From: CAZHFW01 sp964531675
GTDB taxonomy: Bacteria; Planctomycetota; Phycisphaerae; Phycisphaerales; UBA1924
Direction: 5' to 3'
DNA: 64,000 nucleotides
Assembly: GCA_964531675.1 (NCBI GenBank)
Contig: CAZHFW010000006.1
Span: 1-64,000 of the forward strand
The position numbers were made by a program, and so were the translations under genes. The notes below the pieces were generated by a model. That model searched no databases, was not told where the DNA came from, and saw nothing but the letters and a program-made list of their open reading frames with translations. Positions 1 to 8,969 of the stretch are shown here, one piece after another. Every line of letters starts with the position of its first letter. Positions within the stretch are counted from its first letter, which is position 1.

Positions 1-2
1 TC

Positions 3-440
3 CTGATGAAGGAGATCGAGCGGTTCTTCCGCCCCGAGTTCATCAACCGCCTCGACGACATCATCGTGTTCCGTCCGCTCAACCGCGAGGACCTCACGCA
101 GATCATCAACTACGAGCTCCAGAAGCTCACCAAGCGCCTCACCGCGCAGGGCTTCACGCTCGAGCTCGATGAGTCCGCACGCGAGTTCCTCATGGAGAAG
201 GGGTACAACCCCGACTTCGGCGCCCGTCCCCTGCGTCGCGCCATCGGCCAGTACGTCGAGGATCCGCTCTCCGAGGGTCTCCTCGGCGGCGAGTTCGTCG
301 GCCCCGCCAGGCTGATCGTGACCCGCAAGAAGGACGCGGAGGGCAAGGACGAGGAAGCCCTCTACTTCAAGACGGTCCCGGTCGAGCAGCCTCCCGCGGG
401 CGACAAGCCTGTCGCGGCGGCGGGCTCCACCTCGACCTGA
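3..440 (+). CDS. clpC: ATP-dependent Clp protease ATPase subunit ClpC-like, C-terminal fragment
   Basis: This is the 3' end of a Clp/Hsp100 unfoldase gene; the start lies upstream of the window, and the frame is open from base 3. About 145 residues are visible. They contain the end of the second AAA+ module, with the typical RPEFINRLDD segment near the start, followed by the D2-small C-terminal domain with the conserved GYNPDFGARPLRRAI stretch and the E-D-P-L-S-E-x-L-L end. ClpC/ClpB hexamers thread proteins using ATP hydrolysis, and ClpC usually delivers them to ClpP. The last 35 residues or so are a low-complexity acidic/Pro-Ala extension typical of ClpC rather than ClpB, but ClpB cannot be fully excluded from this fragment. 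A strong terminator follows at 484-519. Confidence 0.85.
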   Translation: MMKEIERFFRPEFINRLDDIIVFRPLNREDLTQIINYELQKLTKRLTAQGFTLELDESAREFLMEKGYNPDFGARPLRRAIGQYVEDPLSEGLLGGEFVGPARLIVTRKKDAEGKDEEALYFKTVPVEQPPAGDKPVAAAGSTST

Positions 441-483
441 TCCGCTTCGGCGCTCCCCAGCGCCACAACAGTTTGATCCTCCA

Positions 484-519
484 CCCGCCCGCGATCTCCT
501 CGCGGGCGGGTTTGTTTTT
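484..519 (+). terminator. Rho-independent terminator after clpC-like gene
   Basis: A perfect 11-bp GC-rich stem (484-494 with 500-510) with a 5-nt loop is followed by TTTGTTTTTG. It closes the Clp gene and separates it from the convergent small secreted-protein gene. Confidence 0.85.
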
Positions 520-542
520 GCGACAGGTCTCGGAGCAATGAA

Positions 543-1076
543 TCAGCGGCGACGCCGGGGAGCAAGTGCTGGCAGCGCGAGCAGCGCCAGCGACGCGGGC
601 GCGGGGATGAGCGTGATCTTCCCCGGGCCTCTGATTTCCAGCGTGTAGGCGCCGAAGTCGGTGTTCTGGAATCCCGAGATGACCGCGATGCTTGACGAAC
701 CCGGCACGAGGTTCATCGTGATCGATGGGTTCGAGCCGGGCCCTGCGTCGTCATCGCCCGTCATGCATCCCGCCAGAGGCAGCAGCGGGTTGAAGCCCGG
801 CGCGTAGAGGTGCATGAACGCGTCATACCCGGATGACGCCGTGGTGATGACGAGCGTGTACGCCCCGGGCTCGCTCACCTGAAACGCCAGCGCCTCGAAG
901 CACACCGCGGTGCCGACCGGCGAGAGCTGCAATGGCGGCGTCCCCGCGAGGGGACGGCGGAACGTCGGCTGGCCGGTCGTGCTCCCGGTGTAGGAGACCA
1001 CATCCGCCGACGCGAGGGTCGGCAGCAGGGCGAGCACGAAGATGGCGCGGAGCGGGCGCACGATGGAGTGACTCAA
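543..1076 (-). CDS. Small secreted protein with pre-peptidase-like domain and PEP-CTERM-like tail
   Basis: This 177-residue protein has a clear signal peptide (about residues 1-24, ending ALPTLASA-like). It then has a beta-rich region with alternating hydrophobics and a DDDAGPGS turn resembling pre-peptidase C-terminal (PPC) beta-sandwich domains. The C-terminus has a tripartite sorting signal: a Pro-Ala-Pro motif near residue 158, a hydrophobic helix of about 14 residues and a final run of four Arg. In planctomycetes such tails are read as PEP-CTERM signals handled by exosortase/archaeosortase-like enzymes. No exosortase is visible in the window. It is the only exported protein here with this tail, in contrast to the ten dockerin-tailed neighbours. 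Exact function unknown. Confidence 0.7.
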   Translation of the reverse strand: MSHSIVRPLRAIFVLALLPTLASADVVSYTGSTTGQPTFRRPLAGTPPLQLSPVGTAVCFEALAFQVSEPGAYTLVITTASSGYDAFMHLYAPGFNPLLPLAGCMTGDDDAGPGSNPSITMNLVPGSSSIAVISGFQNTDFGAYTLEIRGPGKITLIPAPASLALLALPALAPRRRR

Positions 1077-1158
1077 GTGTGCCGCAGGAACGGCGTGATG
1101 CCAGCGACCTTGCCAAACGGATGGCTGCGTCCGAGAACTGCTGGGCTACGCTCTTTCC

Positions 1159-2823
1159 ATGGGGTGGTTCACGCATCTGATCGATGGCACGACGGTCCCC
1201 GGCGCGATCCTGGCGCTCGCGGTGGTCATCGGTGCGGGGCTGCTGCTCGGCTCGGTGCGCCTGCGCGGCGCGAGCCTGGGCACCGCGGGCGTGCTCTTTG
1301 CGGGGCTTCTCTTGGGACATCTTGGCCTGCGCGTGCAGCCCGAGCTTCTGGCGTTCCTGCGTGACTTCGGCCTGGTGCTCTTTGTGTTCATGATCGGGCT
1401 GCAGATCGGCCCGGGCTTTGTGGACTCGCTGCGCCGCGACGGCGTTATGCTCAACGCGCTCTCGATGCTCGGCGTCGGCCTTTCGATCATCGCGGCGGGG
1501 TGGGCGATCCGCCGGTTTCACATGGATCCCGGCGCGGGCGTTGGACTGCTCGCGGGCGCGGTGACCAACACGCCTTCGCTCGCATCGGGCCAGGATGCGC
1601 TCAAGGCCGCGATGGGAAGCTCGGGCGCGGAGTCGGCCAGGCTGGCGGGCCTGGCGTACGCCGTGACGTATCCGCTGGGCGTGCTTGGTCCGATCCTGGT
1701 GATGATCCTCGGGCGCAGCGTGCTGCGCGTGGACCTGGAGCGCGAGCTCAGTGCCCTGACGCCGCCTCGCACGACGATGCTGCCCGGCGCCGCGCTGGAT
1801 GTGCGTGAGCCCGGCGCAGCAGGGCTCTCGGTCCGCGAGCTCTCGCGAATCTACGGGCGCGGCATCACCGTCTCCCGGCTCTTGCGAAACGGCGAGCTCC
1901 GCGTGCCCACGCCCGAGGATGTCCTGGAGATCGGCGATGTGATCTACGTGGTCGCGCCCGCGAGCGAGCTGGCGGCCCTGAGCGCCGCGGTCGGCCCGCG
2001 CTCGCTGCTCGACCTGCGTTCCATGTCCGAGCGCGTGATCTCCAAGCGTGTGGTCGTGACGCGGCGCGAAGTGCTGGGAAAGACCCTCGCGAACCTGAAG
2101 CTTCGCGAAAGGCTGGGCGTAACCGTGACGCGCGTGCTCCGCGCGGGCGTTGAGCTTCCGGCGGTGGGGGCGCTGTCGTTGAACTACGCCGACGGGCTCA
2201 TTCTGGTCGGCGCGCCGGAGCAGGTGGAGCGCGCGGGCAAGGAGCTTGGCAACGCCGCGCGGGCGCTGGACTATCCGCAGCTTGTGCCGGTGATGGTCGG
2301 GATCGCGCTGGGCGTGATCCTCGGGAGCATTCCCGCGGTCTTCCCCGGCACATCGACGGTGATCAAGCTCGGTCTGGCGGGTGGACCGCTGGTCGTTGCG
2401 ATCCTGGCCTCACGCCTGGGAAGGCTCGGGCCGTTGATCTGGTACGTCCCCGCATCGGCGAACTTCGCGCTGCGCGAGGGGGGCATTTCGCTGTTTCTGG
2501 CCGCGGTGGGGCTGGCGGCAGGCCCGGTGTTCTTCCAGACGCTGCATCAGGGCGGACTGCTCTGGCTCGCGTGCGGAGCGCTGGTGACGCTGGCGCCGAT
2601 GATCGCGATCGTCCTGGTCGGAAGACTTCTGCTCAAGCTGAACTACGTGCTGATCTGCGGGCTGCTCGCGGGTCACGGCACGCAGCCCGCGGTGCTCGGC
2701 TTTGCGTGCGGGCTCTGCAAGAGCGATGCGCCGGGCGTCTCGTACGCAGCGGTGTATCCGCTCACGCTGGTGCTGCGCGTCGTGTTCATCCAGCTTCTGG
2801 TGCAGGCGCTGCTCGGGCTCTGA
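1159..2823 (+). CDS. AspT/YidE-type antiporter-family membrane protein with two RCK_C (TrkA-C) domains
   Basis: The 554-residue protein has two blocks of about five to six hydrophobic helices (residues 12-190 and 375-554) flanking a soluble centre. The centre holds two TrkA-C/RCK_C-like domains (roughly 205-273 and 285-365), each with the Gly-Asp-x-[IL]-[IY] ending typical of that fold. The first membrane block contains the GAVTNTPSL signature (about 133-141) of the aspartate:alanine exchanger family, and the second block contains a diverged repeat (GHGTQPAVL). Family members such as AspT exchange aspartate and alanine, while YidE/YbjL-type members have unknown substrates. The RCK_C domains suggest gating by a bound ligand or nucleotide. 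It begins at an ATG and stands alone; the substrate cannot be predicted. Confidence 0.8.
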   Translation: MGWFTHLIDGTTVPGAILALAVVIGAGLLLGSVRLRGASLGTAGVLFAGLLLGHLGLRVQPELLAFLRDFGLVLFVFMIGLQIGPGFVDSLRRDGVMLNALSMLGVGLSIIAAGWAIRRFHMDPGAGVGLLAGAVTNTPSLASGQDALKAAMGSSGAESARLAGLAYAVTYPLGVLGPILVMILGRSVLRVDLERELSALTPPRTTMLPGAALDVREPGAAGLSVRELSRIYGRGITVSRLLRNGELRVPTPEDVLEIGDVIYVVAPASELAALSAAVGPRSLLDLRSMSERVISKRVVVTRREVLGKTLANLKLRERLGVTVTRVLRAGVELPAVGALSLNYADGLILVGAPEQVERAGKELGNAARALDYPQLVPVMVGIALGVILGSIPAVFPGTSTVIKLGLAGGPLVVAILASRLGRLGPLIWYVPASANFALREGGISLFLAAVGLAAGPVFFQTLHQGGLLWLACGALVTLAPMIAIVLVGRLLLKLNYVLICGLLAGHGTQPAVLGFACGLCKSDAPGVSYAAVYPLTLVLRVVFIQLLVQALLGL

Positions 2824-2843
2824 GCCCGTTCGCGGGGACCCGA

Positions 2844-5360
2844 TCAGGCGCAGCCCGTGTCGAACCCGGCCAGGAAGATGAAGAAGTCGGCGAGGTCGAT
2901 CGCGTCGTCGTCGTTCATGTCTGAGCCTGGGTTGCTGTTGTCGAAGTCGTCCAGGAACTGGAAGAAGTCGAGCAGGTCCACGACGCCATCGGCGTTCACG
3001 TCGGCGGTGGGTTCGAATGCGAGGATGTCGAGTGTGTCGAAGACCGGCTGGGCAGCAATGACCGTCGAGCGCTGACTGGAGAACTCGATGTCGGAGGCGG
3101 ACCAGGAGAGCGGGAAGGTGTCCAGCAAATTAGTCGCGGGGCCATCGCAATGCACGCGGACCAGGCGATCGTCATAGGGGCCTTCGCACGCGATGAAGAG
3201 CTGCGAGCAGGCGGGTGAATACACCGCGGTGCGGGGCGAGTACTCGCCGAAGACCAGACTGGCGACGGGCGCCAAAGCCTGGGTGTCGATGACGGTCAGG
3301 CCCGGGTCGGAGGGGTTGTAGCACCCTGCGTAGAGGTACTGGCCGGTCACGTCCAGGTTGAGCGTGGCCGGGCCGGCGTGCGTCGGGATGGCTGCAATGC
3401 GGGAGATCGGCCCGCCGGTGAGCTGAATGACCGAGACGATGTTGCCCGAGTACGAGCTGACGTACGCGCGGGAGGAATCGTTGCTGTAGACGATCCGCAG
3501 CGGGTAAGCGCCGGTGGTCGCCAGACCGAGCGAGGTCAGATCCGAGGCGCGGAAGAAGCGGGCACGGCCTCCCGAGGTGCCGGCGTCGGTGACGCCCACA
3601 GTGTTCCCGTCCGGAGAAAGCACCAGATCGGGCGCGGCCAGATACGAGAGGGAGTACGACAGGCGCGGCGAGCCCGCGCTGGCGGAGGCGACGATCGCGC
3701 CGGTGTTGGTGTTCACCGCAACCAGCACTTTCGCGTCGATGCAGAGGACGTAGGCGAGGTTGCCATTGGCCGAATAGATCACGCGGACCGGGCGTGCCGG
3801 GGTGGTGACCTGGGTCACGACCTGGGCGTTCTCCGCGCCGGCGGAGAGATCGATGAGGCTCAGTGTGTTGCTGTCGGCCGCCACGACCGCGGCCTGAGAG
3901 CCATCGGGCCGGTAGGCGACGTCGAAGGGCCTGGTGCCGACATCCACGACCGCGAGCTTGTCGGGCTCGGCCAGTGACCAGATGCAGGCGTTGCCCGACA
4001 CGTTGTTGGCCGCCATCACGGTCCGGCCATCGGGCGAGAGGGCGATGGTGCGCGGCGTGTCGGACTCGGGGGCAAAGCCGGTGGGCGCGATGCCCAGCGC
4101 GGTCGGACCCGCCGGGTCGAGATTGTAAGCCAGGACTTCCTCGCGATAGCGGTTGTTGAGCGAGAGCGCCACGGGCTGCTGGGAGGCGACCGCGGTCTGG
4201 AAGCCAACGCCGAGCGGGAGCGTCTGCACGAGGCTGCGCGAGGCGACATCGATGATCGCCGCGTCATTGCCCGACGCGAAGACGCGCGTGCCCCCGGCGT
4301 ACAGGGCCAACTGCTGGGGCATGGTCGGCATGGCGATGGACGCGACGGTCGCGCCCGAGGACAGATTCGTGAAGATGATGTTTGACGGGGTCTGGATGGA
4401 GATCGCTTCGCGGCCGTTGTCGGTGATCGCAACGGTCTGATTCATGAGCGAGCCCGGCGTGGCGAAGCTCTGCAGCGTGCCGGCGGGGATGTTCACGACG
4501 GAGATCTGGTTGACCGTGGACTCGTGGGTGATGACGGCGCGGGTGCCGTCGGCGCTGACGCTGACCGCGGTGGGATAGAGCGGGCAATGCAGGGAGGCGA
4601 CCTGAGCGCCCTGGGCGTTGTAGATGACCACGCGGGAGTTCACGCGATCGGGCGCGATGATCCGGGAGCCGTCGGGCGTGACGCCGAACTGCGAGTAGAT
4701 GTACCCCGACTGCCCGGTCTCGAAGGTGAAGAATGAGCCGATGGTTCCCTGCGAAACCGAGGAGAAGGTCCGCACGACGGACATGCTCGGGATGTCGATG
4801 ATCGTGAAGGAGGAGATCACCGCATCGTTGAGGCAGCCGACGACGGCGCGCTGGCCGTCGGCGGTGAGGACCACCCGGTAGGGATAGGTGCCGCCGGTGG
4901 AGATGGTCTTCAGACGCGTGAACGAGTTGAGGTCGAAGAAGGAGACGGTGTTGTTGTACGCGTCGGCGGTGATGGCCGTGTGGCCGTCGGGCGTGATCAC
5001 GACGTCTTCGGGATACTCGGGCGTGGGGATGTTGGCGATGGGCGTGAGGTAGAGCAGCTCGAGGACCGTGAGGTTCGAGGTCGTGTGATTGGCGACGACG
5101 CCCATGAAGCCTTCGGGCGTGATCGCGACGGCGCTGGGGCCATCGCCATCGGGATAGGAGTTGGTCGACTGCGCGAAGGTCGACTCAAGCAAGGGAGCGG
5201 GAGTCCGGCGCAGCGGAACGCGCGGCGTCTGCCAAAGCTCGACATGAGCATCGAGTTCCGTCTCCGACCGAGGAGGCGCTTGAGTCTGAGCAGCCAATTC
5301 CCCCGTCAGGGCGGCGGCCGACAGCAAACCAGCGCAAGCGCGCAGCAAAGCTCCGGTCAT
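2844..5360 (-). CDS. Secreted YVTN/lactonase-type beta-propeller protein with C-terminal GC-type dockerin
   Basis: The start was set at the ATG at 5360, five codons inside the longest frame, because GGGGAG lies 7 nt upstream; this gives 838 residues. A signal peptide (about 1-25) is followed by some 700 residues of repeated blade units of the type [ST]PDG-x(4)-A...V...D, characteristic of YVTN/NHL/lactonase propellers, probably two propellers in tandem. The tail (last 54 residues) carries two EF-hand-like dockerin repeats, each ending in DFF-x-F, and finishes Gly-Cys-Ala, one residue longer than the usual Gly-Cys end. Such propellers often act as scaffolds or surface adhesins; no catalytic residues are evident. 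It is the first of ten dockerin-tagged genes. Confidence 0.85.
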   Translation of the reverse strand: MTGALLRACAGLLSAAALTGELAAQTQAPPRSETELDAHVELWQTPRVPLRRTPAPLLESTFAQSTNSYPDGDGPSAVAITPEGFMGVVANHTTSNLTVLELLYLTPIANIPTPEYPEDVVITPDGHTAITADAYNNTVSFFDLNSFTRLKTISTGGTYPYRVVLTADGQRAVVGCLNDAVISSFTIIDIPSMSVVRTFSSVSQGTIGSFFTFETGQSGYIYSQFGVTPDGSRIIAPDRVNSRVVIYNAQGAQVASLHCPLYPTAVSVSADGTRAVITHESTVNQISVVNIPAGTLQSFATPGSLMNQTVAITDNGREAISIQTPSNIIFTNLSSGATVASIAMPTMPQQLALYAGGTRVFASGNDAAIIDVASRSLVQTLPLGVGFQTAVASQQPVALSLNNRYREEVLAYNLDPAGPTALGIAPTGFAPESDTPRTIALSPDGRTVMAANNVSGNACIWSLAEPDKLAVVDVGTRPFDVAYRPDGSQAAVVAADSNTLSLIDLSAGAENAQVVTQVTTPARPVRVIYSANGNLAYVLCIDAKVLVAVNTNTGAIVASASAGSPRLSYSLSYLAAPDLVLSPDGNTVGVTDAGTSGGRARFFRASDLTSLGLATTGAYPLRIVYSNDSSRAYVSSYSGNIVSVIQLTGGPISRIAAIPTHAGPATLNLDVTGQYLYAGCYNPSDPGLTVIDTQALAPVASLVFGEYSPRTAVYSPACSQLFIACEGPYDDRLVRVHCDGPATNLLDTFPLSWSASDIEFSSQRSTVIAAQPVFDTLDILAFEPTADVNADGVVDLLDFFQFLDDFDNSNPGSDMNDDDAIDLADFFIFLAGFDTGCA

Positions 5361-5605
5361 CTCTCTTCTCCCCACAGCTCATCGCGCTGGGCGTCAGGCC
5401 GTCAAGCCCGTTGCTGCACCGCGATCGACGCCCCACAGAAAAGCGTCGAAATCCAGCTCAACCCGAGAGAGAGCTCACCACCAGCCCAGGACCCCAGAAG
5501 AGGCCCCGCGAACAGTCAACCAGACTTCCCGGACCTCGGCAAGAGGCATGCTGTGGATTTGGGCAAGAGAACGCTCCGACCCGCCACTCGCGTGTTCGGA
5601 TTCCA

Positions 5606-8600
5606 TCAGCATCCGGCGTCAAAGCCATTCAGGAAGTCGAAGAAATCCCCGAGATCCACGCTCAGATCGTGGTTGATGTCGGCCAGAGGGTCGGAGGTGT
5701 CAAAGGCCCCGAGGAAGGCGAAGAAGTCGGCCAAATCGCTGACGCCGTCCTTGTTCACATCTGTGATGCAGCAGGAGTTGTTGAACTCGCAGAGGCGGAT
5801 CCGGATGTACTCGCCGGCCTGGAGGTTGGTGTCGTTGTCCAGAGACGAGCCCGCCTGGTAGAGGGGCAGGAGGCTGCTGCCGTTGGCGGTGGGGTAGACG
5901 CCGGCGGCCAGGTAGATCACGGGGGGCAGGGGGTCGTTGCTGGGGATACCGAACTCGGTGCGGATGTTCAGCGTGCCTTCCAGGACGCCGCCGTTGGCGC
6001 CGGTGGCGCTCTGGGTGGATCCGCTGGCATCGAACCAGCCGTTGTAGGCATTGTCGTTTTCGTCGGCGAGGAAGGCGTCCCACTGGGCGACCTGGCCGGC
6101 CTTGGCCCAGGGGGCGTTGACCATGGGGCCGGGCTGGTCGGAGACGAAGATGAAGTGATCGTTGCCTTCGCCGGCGTCGGGCATGGCGACATAGAGGTTG
6201 TCACCCTTGAGTCCCGCCCAGAGGGAGATGCGGTCCTGGTAGACCAGGGTCGCATCGGGATCGAGGGTGCCGTTGATGTTCCAGGTGGGGGAAGCCTGCC
6301 CGCCCGAGACGGTGTACTTCCAGTCGGCGCTGCTGTTGTTGTCCCAGGTGCCCGCGCCGTTGTTGAAGACGAAGTCGATCTCGGTGGCGTTGGAAGGCGG
6401 CGTGACGGTGATGGACCAGGTCTGCTGCTGGGCGTTGTAGGTCATGAGCGCGTCGGGCGCGATGACGTTGGTCCAGTTGTTGTACCCGAGGTGGATGAAA
6501 ACCGAGGATGCGCCCGCGAGGTTGCGTCCCGCGGGGTTGTAGGTGATGGTGACAGGCTGCGAAGCGACGGGCGTGGTGGGGGAGAGCGCGACTGTCGGGC
6601 CCGAGCCGCCGCCGCCACCACCGCCCGAGCCGGTGCTGTCACCGACCCAGACGTGCTGGATGGGGCTCTTCTTGATGTTGCCCTTGGAGTCGACCGCTTC
6701 GACGTAGTAGTCGACGAGCTTGTTGGTGAGCCCGTCGATGTTGGCGTAGAACTGGTCGGCGATCGCGTTGGGCATTTCGAAGAAGTTGATGGAGGGGCTG
6801 TTGAAGAAGTTGCCCGCGGGGAACGCGCGGCGGGTCATGGGGATGCTCGTCCAGGCCGAGACGCCCGCGCCGCCGGCGTAGGTGTCGTTCTCGGTGCTGG
6901 TGATGCCGCGCACGCCGTCGTTGTCGGTGCGGTACTTGAGGCTGACCGTGGAGACGCCCGAGACGTCGTGGGCGAAGGTCCAGACGGTGAAGTTGCTCGA
7001 GAGGGTCTTCTGCTGATAGCCATGGAGCGGGCCGAAGTTCACCGAGCCCGGATTCCAGGGGTAGCGCTGCGGGATGAAGATGGTGGGGCCGGTGGTGTCG
7101 CCCGCGCCGGAACCGATGGCGGCCGACGCGTGCTCGATCGCTTCGTTGCACGCGATGGTGGGCTTCACTTCCATGTCCACCGCGGTGCCGTAGTACATGT
7201 AGCCCGAGTTGAGGCTGGAGAGGAAGAAGTGCCAGGCGCGTTCGGCGCTGGTGGTTGAACCATCGGGGTTGAGGACGCGGGCCATGTTGAGCGGCGCGCC
7301 CGAGATCTGCTCGGCGGTGTCGACGTAGTTCTGGGCTGCGGTGATCACCGCCCAGTTGCGGGCGTCTTCGGCCCAGCCGTTGGCGATGTCGACCTGGCCT
7401 TGCGCGTTCACCAGAGGCCAGAGCCAGTTGAGCATCTGCGGCGCGCCGAAGTCACCATCGGCGTTGACCCACGCGCCGTCTTCGACGTGCGTGTAGTCGT
7501 TGGCGGGGACGGGGTGATCGTTGAGGTACTGCTCGACCGTGGTGCAGGTGTAGCCCGCGGAGTTGGCGGAGCTGACCAGGTTGGGCGTGGCCTCCATGTA
7601 GTAGGAGTACCCGCCTCCCCAGGCGTTGTCCCCGTCGTGTGCGAGCACGATGAGCATTGGGCGTGCCGAGTCGTTGCGCGTGTTGAGATTGTTGAAATCG
7701 CCGAGACCGATGGGGGAGTAACCATCCTTCCAGCCCATGGACTGCGAGCAGGGCACGACGATGATGGAGGATGCGACGCCGGTGTTCGGATCGATGTACT
7801 GCGCGCGGCGGGGCGTGAGCGAGTACGGATAGGCCTCCGCGGGGGAGCAGCCTCGATCGATCTGGAGGCGGTAATACGCGGCGCTTCCGCCTTGCGCCGG
7901 GTTGCGCTGGTCGGCCTTGTTGGGAGGATCGCAGTTGATGCCGCCCGTGCCGTAGACCACCGGGAAGTCGGTGCACGCACGGCTGATGTGTTCGGCGCTG
8001 ACGAAGGACCACGCGACGCCTTCGTCGGCCAGGGCCGGGATCAGGCGGGTCGAGAACGCCATCTCGGAGGGGAAGAACCCGCGGGACATGCCTGGGCTTG
8101 AACCCCAGACGCCGCTGTACGCCTGCTTGTAGAGCTTGATGCTCTTGCGCACCGCGCTGTCGTCGACAAGCGGGAGCAGCGGGTGGTGGAACCCGAAGAG
8201 GACGACGTCGAGGCGGGGCTTGCCCGCGGGGGTCGTCCAGTTGCGGGCTTCGCGGAACGAGTTGTAGAACGTGGATGAATAGCCAAGCGAGCCCGCGGCG
8301 CCCAGGGATTGAACGTTCTCGATGAGTCCGCCCGAGTAGCTCACCTGCGCGCCGGCTTCGGAAGCCCAGCGGATGGCGTTGACGGTGTCGCGCGGGCGAT
8401 ACTGGTACGCCGCCACGCGGTCGGAGGCGCCGAAGATCGCGTCCAGGTCATTCTCGGGATGCGAGGCGCCGGCGTACTTCCGGAGCATGGACTCTCGGGC
8501 GCGCTCGGTGCGATCCGCGCCCGAGGTCTGCTGGTCGGGCCAATAGATGGGCTGCTCGAGGTGCCAGAGGTAGGTGAAGTGGAGCTTCTGCTGGGCGCTG

Positions 8601-8677
8601 GCTCCAGCGGCCAGAGCGATCAGGGCAGCGGCGGACCAGGCGGTGCGGGAAACGATCGGGGAGGCTGTTCGGAACAT
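5606..8677 (-). CDS. Secreted GH57-like glycoside hydrolase with starch-binding module and GC-type dockerin
   Basis: The start was set at the ATG at 8677, where a signal peptide begins (residues 1-28); the 51 codons before it look non-coding. The protein has 1023 residues. Residues 30-460 resemble family GH57 (alpha-amylase/amylopullulanase-like): an early HLEQPIYW motif (39-46), FPSEMAF (202-208) with Glu205 as candidate nucleophile, and LAHDGDNAWG (345-354) with Asp348 or Asp350 as candidate acid/base. After a Gly-rich linker comes a CBM25/CBM53-like starch-binding module (NWTNV...FNNGAGTWDNN), then a DOMON/CBM9-like beta domain, then two dockerin repeats ending Gly-Cys. It probably degrades alpha-glucans outside the cell. 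The GH57 assignment is motif-level and substrate specificity is uncertain. Confidence 0.75.
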   Translation of the reverse strand: MFRTASPIVSRTAWSAAALIALAAGASAQQKLHFTYLWHLEQPIYWPDQQTSGADRTERARESMLRKYAGASHPENDLDAIFGASDRVAAYQYRPRDTVNAIRWASEAGAQVSYSGGLIENVQSLGAAGSLGYSSTFYNSFREARNWTTPAGKPRLDVVLFGFHHPLLPLVDDSAVRKSIKLYKQAYSGVWGSSPGMSRGFFPSEMAFSTRLIPALADEGVAWSFVSAEHISRACTDFPVVYGTGGINCDPPNKADQRNPAQGGSAAYYRLQIDRGCSPAEAYPYSLTPRRAQYIDPNTGVASSIIVVPCSQSMGWKDGYSPIGLGDFNNLNTRNDSARPMLIVLAHDGDNAWGGGYSYYMEATPNLVSSANSAGYTCTTVEQYLNDHPVPANDYTHVEDGAWVNADGDFGAPQMLNWLWPLVNAQGQVDIANGWAEDARNWAVITAAQNYVDTAEQISGAPLNMARVLNPDGSTTSAERAWHFFLSSLNSGYMYYGTAVDMEVKPTIACNEAIEHASAAIGSGAGDTTGPTIFIPQRYPWNPGSVNFGPLHGYQQKTLSSNFTVWTFAHDVSGVSTVSLKYRTDNDGVRGITSTENDTYAGGAGVSAWTSIPMTRRAFPAGNFFNSPSINFFEMPNAIADQFYANIDGLTNKLVDYYVEAVDSKGNIKKSPIQHVWVGDSTGSGGGGGGGSGPTVALSPTTPVASQPVTITYNPAGRNLAGASSVFIHLGYNNWTNVIAPDALMTYNAQQQTWSITVTPPSNATEIDFVFNNGAGTWDNNSSADWKYTVSGGQASPTWNINGTLDPDATLVYQDRISLWAGLKGDNLYVAMPDAGEGNDHFIFVSDQPGPMVNAPWAKAGQVAQWDAFLADENDNAYNGWFDASGSTQSATGANGGVLEGTLNIRTEFGIPSNDPLPPVIYLAAGVYPTANGSSLLPLYQAGSSLDNDTNLQAGEYIRIRLCEFNNSCCITDVNKDGVSDLADFFAFLGAFDTSDPLADINHDLSVDLGDFFDFLNGFDAGC

Positions 8678-8969
8678 GCACGGAAGATAACCGCCCCCGG
8701 GCGTCTCCCGATCGGGTTCTCGGTGGTTTTTTGCGTCGTTTCGGGTCCGCCCGGCGTAGGGGTAGGGGCTGGAACCGGCCACGAAGATGGTGTAGCTTCT
8801 TGTGGACCTTCCCCAAGTGGAACTGAGCAAAGGTCCGGAGCCAACGCTCCGGGTCGCGGTCAGGGGGGCGGTTCAGGTGGTCGATGAACAGCCTTGGCGC
8901 TGCCGCCGCAGAACCTCCGGGGGTTCTCGGAACAGTGCGTCGTGCTCTGTTCGGTAGAGGAGAGACTGG

